Below are positions 25,086 through 31,485 of a DNA stretch of 35,138 nucleotides, piece by piece; position 1 is the stretch's first letter; each line of letters starts with the position of its first letter. The notes beneath the pieces are model-generated. The model was not told the origin of the DNA, did not search any database, and worked only from the letters and a program-made list of their open reading frames with translations. The translations under genes and the position numbers were made by a program. This stretch comes from DASZZY01 sp036260395. Lineage in GTDB: Bacteria > Actinomycetota > UBA4738 > CALAEC01. The stretch spans positions 1 to 35,138 of the forward strand of contig DASZZY010000072.1 of NCBI GenBank assembly GCA_036260395.1. Reading direction: 5' to 3'.

Positions 25086-26380
25086 CGGGCCGGGGTGATC
25101 CGCACGATCCAGTCCATGACCTTGTCGTCCAGGTCGCCCTCCGGGCCGTCGGTGAGGTTCGCCAGCAGCCGGAGCGCGAAGCGCATCAGGCGCTGCTTGG
25201 GGAAGCCGTGGAGCACCGAGTACCGCATGATCCCGGGCACGCCGATGGCCCGGGCGAAGGCCCGGCCCGCCGTGTAGTAGCGGGCGTACCGCTGGCGCAT
25301 GTGGAGCGGGTACATGTGCGCGATGCCGGGACGGCCGGAGGCCAGCGCGTCGTGGACCAGCTCTGCGGCCAGCTCCGCGGACTCGATCGCGTAGGCGATC
25401 CCCTCGCCGGTGAATGGGTTGACGATGCCCCCGGCGTCGCCCAGCAGGAGGAGACCCGGCAGGGCCAGCGGCCGGCGGTTGAACCCCATCGGCAGCGGCC
25501 CCGACAGGACCGGGCCCTCGGCGCTCTCCTCGCCCAGCTCCCACTCCGGCGGCAGGTTGCGCAGGAACACGTCGAGCATCCGCCGGGGCGGGACGTCCCG
25601 GAACATCCTGGTGGTGTTGAGCAGGCCGGCGCCCACGTTCAGCACGCCGTCGCCGATCGGGAAGATCCACCCGTAGCCGGGGAGGATCACGCCGTCCTCC
25701 CACAGGTCGAACCACGACTCGAGGTACGTCCCCTGCTCCCGGGGGCTGCGGAAGTACCGGCGGGCGGCCACGCCGAGGGGGCGCGTCGGGTCCCGGCGGA
25801 CGCCGGCCTTCTGGCCGAACCGCGACGACGCCCCGTCCGCGGCCAGCACGTAGCGGGCCCGGACCGTCCGGGGGGAGCCGTCCTCGCCCCGGACCCGGGC
25901 GCCGACCACCCAGCCGCTCCTGACCACCGGGCCGACGGCCTCGGTTCCCTCCCACATCCGGGCGCCGGCCTTCACCGCGCGCTGGACGAGGAGATGGTCG
26001 AAGTCGTGGCGGGTCCGGACCACGCCGTAGTCCGGGAACGTCTCTAGCTTCGGCCACGGCAGGTCGAGCGTCACGGTCGGCCCGTAGACGCGGAGGCCCT
26101 CGACCCGGACGAACCCCGGCTCGGTGGCGTCGACGCCCATCCGCAGCAGGGCCCGCACGCCGCGCGGGGTGAGCCCGTCGCCGCACACCTTCTCGCGGGG
26201 GAACCGGGCCTTGTCGATGAGCAGGACGTCGACGCCGTGCCGTGCCAGGTGATAGGCGGCCGCGGCGCCGGCGGGGCCCGAGCCAACCACGAGGACGTCG
26301 GTCTCGGTGGTCCGCCCCTCGGGCTCAGCGAGAGGCTCCCCCCGCGCGGGCTCGACCGCCGGGCTTGTGAAGCCTTTCAC
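25082..26380 (-). CDS. Geranylgeranyl reductase family FAD-dependent oxidoreductase (menaquinone-tail reductase candidate)
   Basis: 432 residues. This flavoprotein family reduces double bonds in isoprenoid chains. In Actinomycetota a member saturates one unit of the menaquinone tail, which fits its place as first gene of the nuo operon, with prenyl synthases on both sides. Seen are the FAD Rossmann motif VVGSGPAGAAAAYHLA (G33, G35, G38), the family motif REKVCGDGLTPRGVRALL (62-79), and the second FAD motif LLGDAGGIVNPFTGEGIAYA (about 314-333). The start is GTG at 26380. A 25-residue Pro/Glu-rich leader precedes the flavin domain, but no other in-frame start exists before the Rossmann fold. 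A TANNNT element 7 nt upstream suggests a leaderless message. Reduction of archaeal-type or carotenoid chains is a less likely alternative. Confidence 0.9.
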   Translation of the reverse strand: MKGFTSPAVEPARGEPLAEPEGRTTETDVLVVGSGPAGAAAAYHLARHGVDVLLIDKARFPREKVCGDGLTPRGVRALLRMGVDATEPGFVRVEGLRVYGPTVTLDLPWPKLETFPDYGVVRTRHDFDHLLVQRAVKAGARMWEGTEAVGPVVRSGWVVGARVRGEDGSPRTVRARYVLAADGASSRFGQKAGVRRDPTRPLGVAARRYFRSPREQGTYLESWFDLWEDGVILPGYGWIFPIGDGVLNVGAGLLNTTRMFRDVPPRRMLDVFLRNLPPEWELGEESAEGPVLSGPLPMGFNRRPLALPGLLLLGDAGGIVNPFTGEGIAYAIESAELAAELVHDALASGRPGIAHMYPLHMRQRYARYYTAGRAFARAIGVPGIMRYSVLHGFPKQRLMRFALRLLANLTDGPEGDLDDKVMDWIVRITPAR

Positions 26381-26383
26381 AAG
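26364..26383 (-). promoter_or_regulatory. Rex-type operator at the head of the reductase-nuo operon
   Basis: Perfect 8-4-8 inverted repeat CTTGTGAA-GCCT-TTCACAAG. The inner TTGTGAA-N4-TTCACAA equals the published Rex (NADH/NAD+ sensor) operator consensus; Rex control of the nuo operon is known in Streptomyces. It overlaps the GTG start codon of the reductase and lies 4 nt past a TAGCAT hexamer, so a bound repressor would block initiation. It also contains TGTGA-N6-TCACA, the CRP/GlxR consensus, which is the rival reading. Confidence 0.82.
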
Positions 26384-26387
26384 GTCG

Positions 26388-26417
26388 ATGCTATCCCCGC
26401 CCGTCGCCGAGGCGCAA
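26388..26417 (-). promoter_or_regulatory. Candidate promoter of the reductase-nuo operon, likely leaderless
   Basis: The minus strand has TTGCGC (26417-26412), an 18-nt spacer and TAGCAT (26393-26388). The G of the reductase GTG is 8 nt after the hexamer, the usual distance to +1, so transcript and coding sequence may start together. No ribosome-binding site is seen before this GTG, in agreement. It lies in the 43-nt gap after the PPOX gene. Confidence 0.55.
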
Positions 26418-26423
26418 ACGAGC

Positions 26424-26915
26424 TCAGGCGTCCGCCGCGTCCGGCTCCGAGCGGCGGACGGCGTGGTCCCAAGCGGCCATCCGCTCCGGCCGGACCCGCA
26501 GCATCCCGGGGCTCTCGACCTGCTCGGCGTAGTCCCGGAACCCCCCGCCGGCCAGCAGCAGGCGGTACTTCTCGAACCACTGCGACATGACGCCGCGGAG
26601 CGCGGGGTGCTCGGGGACCAGCGGCTCGGCCCGGCCCAGGAGGACCGCCCCAGCCAGCTCCCGCCAGTTCCGGCCGCGCTGGAAGGAGACCGCCACGCGC
26701 GGGTCGCGCTCCACGTTCCGCCACGTGGCGGACTCCCGCCGGCACGAGACGTAGATGGCCTCCTCCCGCCAGACGAACCACAGCGGGACGACGTGGGGAC
26801 CCCCGTCGGGACGCGTGGTCGCCAGGTTGAGGACCGGGAGGTCCCGGAAGATGCGCCGCGCGTCGAGGAGGTTCAAAGGGACCCATGTTGTCCCATACCG
26901 CGCGGGGCGAATCAA
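26424..26915 (-). CDS. PPOX-class (pyridoxamine oxidase-like / F420-type) split-barrel protein
   Basis: 163 residues. The N-terminal half LNLATTRPDGGPHVVPLWF, then AIYVSCRRESATWRNVERDPRVAVSF, is the classic flavin- or F420-binding split barrel, closest in style to the Rv1155-like probable F420-dependent group. The C-terminal part is a helix with WFEKYRLLLAGGGFRDYAEQ. Only TTG codons fit as starts. I chose TTG at 26915, preceded by GGGATGG; TTG at 26876 is an alternative that would lose 13 residues. It sits 27 nt after the GGPP-synthase-like gene and 43 nt before the reductase. Whether it binds FMN, F420 or heme cannot be said from sequence. A role with the neighbouring reductase is possible but unproven. 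Confidence 0.82.
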   Translation of the reverse strand: MIRPARYGTTWVPLNLLDARRIFRDLPVLNLATTRPDGGPHVVPLWFVWREEAIYVSCRRESATWRNVERDPRVAVSFQRGRNWRELAGAVLLGRAEPLVPEHPALRGVMSQWFEKYRLLLAGGGFRDYAEQVESPGMLRVRPERMAAWDHAVRRSEPDAADA

Positions 26916-26942
26916 CCATCCCGAACGGCGGCGGGGACGCGG

Positions 26943-27941
26943 CTAGAGGCGGCGGACGGCGACGAGATCGGCCATCGCGCGGAGGAGATCGGCGGCCTCA
27001 CCCGGGAGGTCCGCGGTGGCCAGCGTTCCCTTGGCTCGATCGACCAGATCGCCGACGAGCGACAGCGTCGAGCCGAGCGCGCCGGTCGACTCGAGCAGCG
27101 CCCGGGCCCGCTCGATCTCCTCGGCCGACAGGTCGGGCGCGCCCAGACGGTCCTCGAGGAACCGGCGGTCGTCCGGCGAGGCCGCCGCGGCGGCCCGCGC
27201 CACCAGCAGCGTCCGCTTGCCCTCGCGGAGGTCGGAGTCGCGGTCCTTCCCGGTCACGGCCGGGTCCCCGAAGACACCGAGGACGTCGTCGCGGAGCTGG
27301 AACGCCTCGCCGAGCGCCACCCCGTACCGAGACAGCACCGCGAGCAGCTCGCCATCGGCTCCGGCCAGCAGGGCGCCGATCTGGAGCGGGGCCTCGACGG
27401 TGTAGCCCCCCGACTTGAGCACCGCGATCCGCCGGGCCTCCCGCTCGTCGGCCGCTCCGCGGTGCGCCGCGAGCACGTCGAGGTACTGCCCGGCCACCAC
27501 CTCGGTCCTCATCCGCGCGTAGCGCTCCAGCGCCGCCGACAGCGCCGGGCCACCGAAGCCGGAGGCCAACAGGGCGGCGTCGGCGAGCACCAGCGCGAGG
27601 TCGCCCAGGAGGACGGCGGCCGACGTCCCGTAGCCCTCCGGCGACCCGCGCAGCCCCTCCGCCCGATGCTGCTCGGCGAAGTGCACCCAGCTGGCCGGCC
27701 GGCCGCGGCGCGTGGGCGAGCGATCCATCACGTCGTCGTGGACGATCGCGAACGTGTGGAGCAGCTCGAGCGCCGAGGCGGCCCGGATCGCGCGGTCGTC
27801 GAACGCCCCGCCGGCCGCCCGGTGCCCGAGGAGGCAGAACAGCGGTCGGAGGCGCTTCCCGCCGGAGGCGACGATCCGCTCGAGCTCGTCGAACAGCAGC
27901 AGCACGCCGGCGTCGTCCGGGTCGAACGCCCGGCGCTGCAC
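26943..27941 (-). CDS. Geranylgeranyl diphosphate synthase-like prenyltransferase
   Basis: 332 residues from the GTG at 27941. It has SGGKRLRPLFC (26-36), the first Asp-rich motif VHDDVMD (D69, D70, D73), GQYLD, the second motif QLRDDVLGVFGD (D218, D219) and EGKRTLL, all usual in actinobacterial short-chain trans-prenyl synthases. Phe64 stands five residues before the first motif, where a bulky aromatic limits the chain to about C20 in known enzymes. GGPP is therefore the likely product, which may prime the long-chain synthase at 9681-10685. The start is doubtful: the frame stays open upstream with plausible helix sequence (VNQADEELVRFLRVQRR), but between the previous stop and 27941 it has no ATG, GTG or TTG, only CTG codons (28022 and 27983). 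Confidence 0.88.
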   Translation of the reverse strand: MQRRAFDPDDAGVLLLFDELERIVASGGKRLRPLFCLLGHRAAGGAFDDRAIRAASALELLHTFAIVHDDVMDRSPTRRGRPASWVHFAEQHRAEGLRGSPEGYGTSAAVLLGDLALVLADAALLASGFGGPALSAALERYARMRTEVVAGQYLDVLAAHRGAADEREARRIAVLKSGGYTVEAPLQIGALLAGADGELLAVLSRYGVALGEAFQLRDDVLGVFGDPAVTGKDRDSDLREGKRTLLVARAAAAASPDDRRFLEDRLGAPDLSAEEIERARALLESTGALGSTLSLVGDLVDRAKGTLATADLPGEAADLLRAMADLVAVRRL

Positions 27942-28018
27942 GCGGAGGAACCGGACCAGCTCCTCGTCCGCCTGGTTGACCAGCGGGACGCAGGCGGGCG
28001 GAAGCGGGAGGTCCGCCC

Positions 28019-28960
28019 TCAGGCGAGCCGCTCGAGCCACGCCTCGATCTCGGACCGGTCCGCCACGTTGTCCCACCGGGCGGCGATCCGCCCGTCGGCG
28101 TCGATGGCGAACACCCACGGCTCGTTGAGGTTGCCGTCGTGCAGGAGCCACTCCGCCGCCGCCCGGTTCACCACCTGCTCCTGGAAGTCCCTCCAGATCT
28201 CGACGTGGATGAACGCCGCGTCGCCGCCGTGCTCGTCGGCCAGATCCTCGACCATCTCGGTCACCGGGCCGCAGAACCGGCTCACGCAGTAGACCGGCGT
28301 GGCGAAGACCGCCAGCACGGGACGGCCGGACGCCATGGCGTCCGCGATCGTCGTCCGATGGAGGTCCGGGTCGGGGATCCGGCCGCCGGTCTCGGCCCGG
28401 GAGTCGACCGCCACCGGCGGCGCGTCGGACGCGACCGTGAGGTTCTCGGTGCGGGGCGCGCGATCGCCGGGCGCCGGCACCAGCGGCTCGGGCAGGACCT
28501 GGAACGCCGCGGTCCCGCTCCGGACGTCGCCGCCGCCGAGGTCCGCCGTGACCTCCGCCTCGTAGATCCCCGGGCGGTCGAACCGGATCGGCTCGACCTC
28601 GTAGACGCCCTGCCCCTCGGAGGCGGGTCCGAGGAAGGGGCGGTCGGTCTTCGGCTCCGGCGAGCCCGGCAGCGGCAGGAATCGTCCGGTCACCTCGTGG
28701 ACGACCTCGGGCCGGCCCTCGGCCCGGGTCTCGCCGAGGAACGAGATCGTCATGTCGACGGTCCCCCCGGAGACGAACTCGTTCTCGGTCGTCAGGAGGC
28801 CGACCATGAGCCGCGCGTCCATGTCGGCCGCGAGGTCGTAGCTCGCCACCTGGGCCACGAGCTCCGTCCCGGGAGGCGCCGGGCCCTCGCCGGAACGCCC
28901 GTCGGGCCCGCACGCCGCGAGGACGACGGCCGCCACCAGGGCGAGGGCTCGCCGACGCAT
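28019..28960 (-). CDS. Lipoprotein with C-terminal thioredoxin-like domain
   Basis: 313 residues. A lipoprotein signal (RRRALALVAAVVLAAC, lipid Cys C17) anchors it outside the membrane. Residues 35-160 form a beta-rich domain (TVDMTISFLGE and GIYEAEVTADLGG), like a small Ig-type module. Residues 190-313 are thioredoxin-like: PVLAVFATPVYC, with C225 and C230 in a C-x4-C arrangement (CVSRFC) instead of C-x2-C, and a cis-Pro site in EPWVFAIDADGRI (P281). The closing helix is SEIEAWLERL. It overlaps the upstream lipoprotein gene as ATGA. Facing the heme and oxidase genes, it could serve cytochrome oxidase assembly or general extracytoplasmic redox work. The spacing of the Cys pair makes simple disulfide exchange uncertain. 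Confidence 0.85.
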   Translation of the reverse strand: MRRRALALVAAVVLAACGPDGRSGEGPAPPGTELVAQVASYDLAADMDARLMVGLLTTENEFVSGGTVDMTISFLGETRAEGRPEVVHEVTGRFLPLPGSPEPKTDRPFLGPASEGQGVYEVEPIRFDRPGIYEAEVTADLGGGDVRSGTAAFQVLPEPLVPAPGDRAPRTENLTVASDAPPVAVDSRAETGGRIPDPDLHRTTIADAMASGRPVLAVFATPVYCVSRFCGPVTEMVEDLADEHGGDAAFIHVEIWRDFQEQVVNRAAAEWLLHDGNLNEPWVFAIDADGRIAARWDNVADRSEIEAWLERLA

Positions 28961-29373
28961 CAGGCCACCACTCCCCGGCACGGCGGAGGCAGCGCCATCC
29001 CGAGCTCCCGGGCCACCTCGCGAGCGGCCTGGTCGATGTCGACGAGGTACTGGACGATCACGGGGTCGGACGGGCCGGGGCCGGCGAACGCCGCCTCGGC
29101 CCGCTCCTTGCCCTCGAGCAGGCGGCCCGTCGGCTCGGGCGCCGCATCCGAGCCCCGGTCGGCCAGCTCGTGCAGGTACGCGTGCGTTCGGTCCTGGAAC
29201 AGCCGGCCGGCTCCGTCCACGTCGCCCTCGCTCGCCAGGCCGACGGCCCGGCACAACCCGTCGAGCGCGGCCGCCAGGCGCGGCGCCGGCGACGGGTCGG
29301 GGCGGGCCTCGGGCTCGCCGCCGCAGGCCGCCAGCGCCACGACGAGCAGCGCCGGAACCGTCCGAAGGATCAT
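28960..29373 (-). CDS. Small putative lipoprotein
   Basis: 137 residues. ILRTVPALLVVALAAC with lipid Cys C17 is a clear lipobox, followed by a Pro/Glu linker and then a mostly helical domain (LAAALDGLCRAVGLASEGDVDGAG, then YLHELADRGSDAA, then QYLVDIDQAAREVARELG). Two more cysteines lie in the mature chain (at LCRAV and PPCRGV). I recognise no family. The ATG at 29373 has an AAAGG upstream that is also part of a TATAAA box. It forms a two-gene unit with the thioredoxin-like lipoprotein and is divergent from ctaAB, 114 nt apart. Confidence 0.75.
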   Translation of the reverse strand: MILRTVPALLVVALAACGGEPEARPDPSPAPRLAAALDGLCRAVGLASEGDVDGAGRLFQDRTHAYLHELADRGSDAAPEPTGRLLEGKERAEAAFAGPGPSDPVIVQYLVDIDQAAREVARELGMALPPPCRGVVA

Positions 29374-29382
29374 CGCCCAACC

Positions 29383-29388
29383 TTTATA
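29383..29388 (-). promoter_or_regulatory. Candidate -10 box for the lipoprotein pair
   Basis: The minus strand reads TATAAA, 9 nt before the ATG at 29373, in otherwise very GC-rich DNA. A +1 at or next to the ATG would make the message leaderless. The overlapping AAAGG could equally be a ribosome-binding site for a longer transcript. Confidence 0.4.
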
Positions 29389-29473
29389 TCCGGTCGGTCG
29401 CCGGACGACCGCCGGCGCCGCCGTGCCCGCTCGCCCGGCATCGGCCGGCTCCGGGCCTCCGCTCGGGCGGAGG

Positions 29474-29479
29474 TATAGT
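29474..29479 (+). promoter_or_regulatory. Candidate -10 box for ctaAB, likely leaderless
   Basis: TATAGT (five of six to TATAAT) ends 8 nt before the ctaAB ATG at 29488. There is no recognisable -35 hexamer at the right distance. The short distance suggests that transcription begins at or beside the start codon. The GAGG between box and ATG could act as a weak ribosome-binding site if +1 lies further upstream. Confidence 0.5.
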
Positions 29480-29487
29480 CGAGGCGC

Positions 29488-31251
29488 ATGTCGCTGGTAC
29501 GCCGGCTGACGACCCTCGCGGCGGCCACCACCCTGGCGCTGGTCGCCATCGGCGGCGTGGTGCGGGCCACGGGCTCCGGCGACGCCTGCCCCGACTGGCC
29601 GCGGTGCTTCGGCAGGTGGGTCCCGCCGCTCAGCTTCCCGACCCTCATCGAGTACTCGCACCGGCTGCTCGCGGCGGTGGCCACCGTGCTCATCCTCGGG
29701 GCGGCGTGGGCCGCGTGGCGGCGGGCCCGGGGCGACGGCGGCATCCTGTGGCCGGCGGTCGGAGCCATCGGGGTCGTCCTTGTCCAGTCCGCGCTGGGCG
29801 CGCTCCGCATCCAGACGGGGCCGAAGGCCCTGGTGACCTCGCTCCACTTCCTGACCGCCATGGCCCTGGTGGCGGTGGTCGTCGTCGCCGCCACCGCGGC
29901 CCGGGTCGCGCGCCGGCCCGCCGCCCTGGACCCCGCCGTGCGCGGGCTCACCTGGTGGACGGTCGGCGTGACCGCCGCGCTGCTGGTCGTGGGCGCCTAC
30001 GTGCGCGGGGAGCAGGCCGGGCTCGTGTTCCTCGATTGGCCGCTGATGAACGGCCGGTTCATCCCCGACCTGTCGACCGAGCCGTCCGTGGCCAGCTTCC
30101 TGCACCGGACCCTGGCGCTCGGCGCCCTGGTGCTGGGGGCGGCGCTCGCCTGGCGCGCCCGCCGCGCGCCCCGCGGCGTCGCGCTGCTGGCCTGGACCGC
30201 GTTCGCGCTGCTCGTGGCCCAGACCGCGGTCGGCGCCGCCGCGGTCCTGTCGCGGCTGGCCGATCCGGTCCAGGCCGCGCATGTGGCGGGAAGCAGCCTG
30301 GCGTGGGCGGCCCTGGTGGGCCTGGCCACCGTTGAGCGCCGGCTCGTGGCCCCGCAGCCCGACGCCGCGCCACCCCGCCGGCGGGCGCGCGAGCGGGCGG
30401 CCGCGTACCTCCAGCTGACGAAGCCCGACATCATCGTCCTGCTCCTCATCACGACCGTGCCGGCCATGGTGCTGGCCGACGGCGGGATGCCGCCGTGGGG
30501 CCTGGTCGTGGCCACGCTGGCCGGGGGGGCGCTGGCCGCGGCCGGGGCCAACGCCGTCAACTGCTACCTGGATCGGGACATCGACGAGGTGATGGCCCGG
30601 ACCCGCGGGCGGCCGCTCCCCTCGCACCGCGTCGAGCCCGGCGGCGCGCTGCGGTTCGGGATCGCGCTCGTCGTCACGTCGTTCGTGTGGATGGTCATCC
30701 TGGTGAACTTCCTGGCCGCGGCGCTCACCGTCGGGGCGGCGGCCTTCTACGTCTTCGTCTACACCGGCTGGCTGAAGCGCGCGACGCCCCAGAACATCGT
30801 GATCGGCGGGGCCGCCGGCGCCGTCCCCGTGCTGGTCGGGTGGGCCGCCGTGACCGGGACGATCGAGCCGCCCGCGCTGGTGCTGTTCGCGATCGTGTTC
30901 ATGTGGACGCCGCCGCACTTCTGGGCGCTGGCCCTCAAGTACACGGGGGACTACGCGGCCGCGGGGATCCCCATGCTCCCCGTGCTCCGCGGGCGAGAGG
31001 GGACCGCGCGGCAGATCCTCGTCTACTCGGTGGTGCTCGTCGGCACCAGTCTCCTCCTGTTCCCCGTCGCGGGGATGGGCCCGCTCTACCTGGCCGCGGC
31101 GGTCGGCCTCGGCGCCGCGCTGCTCCGCGCCGCCGTGCGCGTGTGGCGCCACGCCGCCCCGCGTCCCGCGATGGCGATGTTCCGGTTCTCGATCACCTAC
31201 CTGGCCCTCCTGTTCGTCGCGGTGGCCGCCGACCAGCTGGTGAGGGCCTGA
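29488..31251 (+). CDS. ctaAB: Heme A synthase - heme O synthase fusion (CtaA-CtaB)
   Basis: 587 residues joining two membrane enzymes that act one after the other: CtaB farnesylates heme B to heme O, and CtaA oxidises heme O to heme A. Residues 1-285 are CtaA, with eight helices, heme-ligand histidines H58 (EYSHR), H120 (TSLHF), H206 (SFLHRT) and H265 (AAHVAGSS), and a Cys pair C34/C40 in the first outer loop (DACPDWPRC). A short charged linker (PPRRRARERAA) follows. Residues 305-587 are CtaB, with the UbiA-family motif N358-x3-D362-x3-D366 (NCYLDRDIDEVMARTRGRPLP) and YTGWLKRATPQNIVIGG. The order on the chain is the reverse of the reaction order. The next genes encode the oxidase that needs heme A. 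Confidence 0.95.
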   Translation: MSLVRRLTTLAAATTLALVAIGGVVRATGSGDACPDWPRCFGRWVPPLSFPTLIEYSHRLLAAVATVLILGAAWAAWRRARGDGGILWPAVGAIGVVLVQSALGALRIQTGPKALVTSLHFLTAMALVAVVVVAATAARVARRPAALDPAVRGLTWWTVGVTAALLVVGAYVRGEQAGLVFLDWPLMNGRFIPDLSTEPSVASFLHRTLALGALVLGAALAWRARRAPRGVALLAWTAFALLVAQTAVGAAAVLSRLADPVQAAHVAGSSLAWAALVGLATVERRLVAPQPDAAPPRRRARERAAAYLQLTKPDIIVLLLITTVPAMVLADGGMPPWGLVVATLAGGALAAAGANAVNCYLDRDIDEVMARTRGRPLPSHRVEPGGALRFGIALVVTSFVWMVILVNFLAAALTVGAAAFYVFVYTGWLKRATPQNIVIGGAAGAVPVLVGWAAVTGTIEPPALVLFAIVFMWTPPHFWALALKYTGDYAAAGIPMLPVLRGREGTARQILVYSVVLVGTSLLLFPVAGMGPLYLAAAVGLGAALLRAAVRVWRHAAPRPAMAMFRFSITYLALLFVAVAADQLVRA

Positions 31252-31252
31252 G

Positions 31253-31450
31253 GTGGCCGAGCTCATCGAGCGGCACGGCTGGCACGTCATCGCCGAGCTC
31301 ACCGCCCTGGCCCTGGTGACGGTGTTGACGGTCGCCTACCTGACGGCGCTGTTCCGGGGGCGGATCCGGGCGGTGCCGTGCCCGTCCTGCGGGCGGGTGG
31401 CGTCGCGGGCGGACGCGCGCTGCCCTCGGTGCGGCGGGCCGCTGCGCTGA
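31253..31450 (+). CDS. Small membrane protein with zinc ribbon
   Basis: 65 residues from GTG at 31253, one nt after the ctaAB stop. One membrane helix (about 13-34, IAELTALALVTVLTVAYLTALF) is followed by a basic patch (RGRIRA) and a four-Cys ribbon: C43-x2-C46 and C57-x2-C60 (PCPSCG and RCPRCGG). The positive residues after the helix put the ribbon in the cytoplasm. I recognise no named family. Location between heme A synthesis and the oxidase genes suggests a part in oxidase assembly or metal handling, but this is inference. GC-biased codon use like its neighbours and tight spacing argue that it is a real gene. Confidence 0.72.
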   Translation: MAELIERHGWHVIAELTALALVTVLTVAYLTALFRGRIRAVPCPSCGRVASRADARCPRCGGPLR

Positions 31451-31485
31451 CGGCCGTTCGGCGTCGGTGTGGTAGAAAGTCGCGC

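Noticed and set aside
25082..26380. Archaeal-type ether lipid synthesis suggested by GGPP synthase plus geranylgeranyl reductase
   Set aside because: No glycerol-1-phosphate dehydrogenase or GGGP synthase is nearby, and placement in the nuo operon with a long-chain prenyl synthase points to menaquinone.
26364..26383. Reading the palindrome as a CRP/GlxR site (TGTGA-N6-TCACA)
   Set aside because: It does fit, but the inner symmetry extends to TTGTGAA-N4-TTCACAA, the location is at nuo promoters and the site overlaps the start, all of which favour Rex. Kept as an alternative.
28960..31302. Minus-strand frame of 780 codons spanning the ctaAB region
   Set aside because: Only its last 137 codons (28960-29373) form a plausible lipoprotein with its own start; the rest is antisense to the ctaAB fusion.
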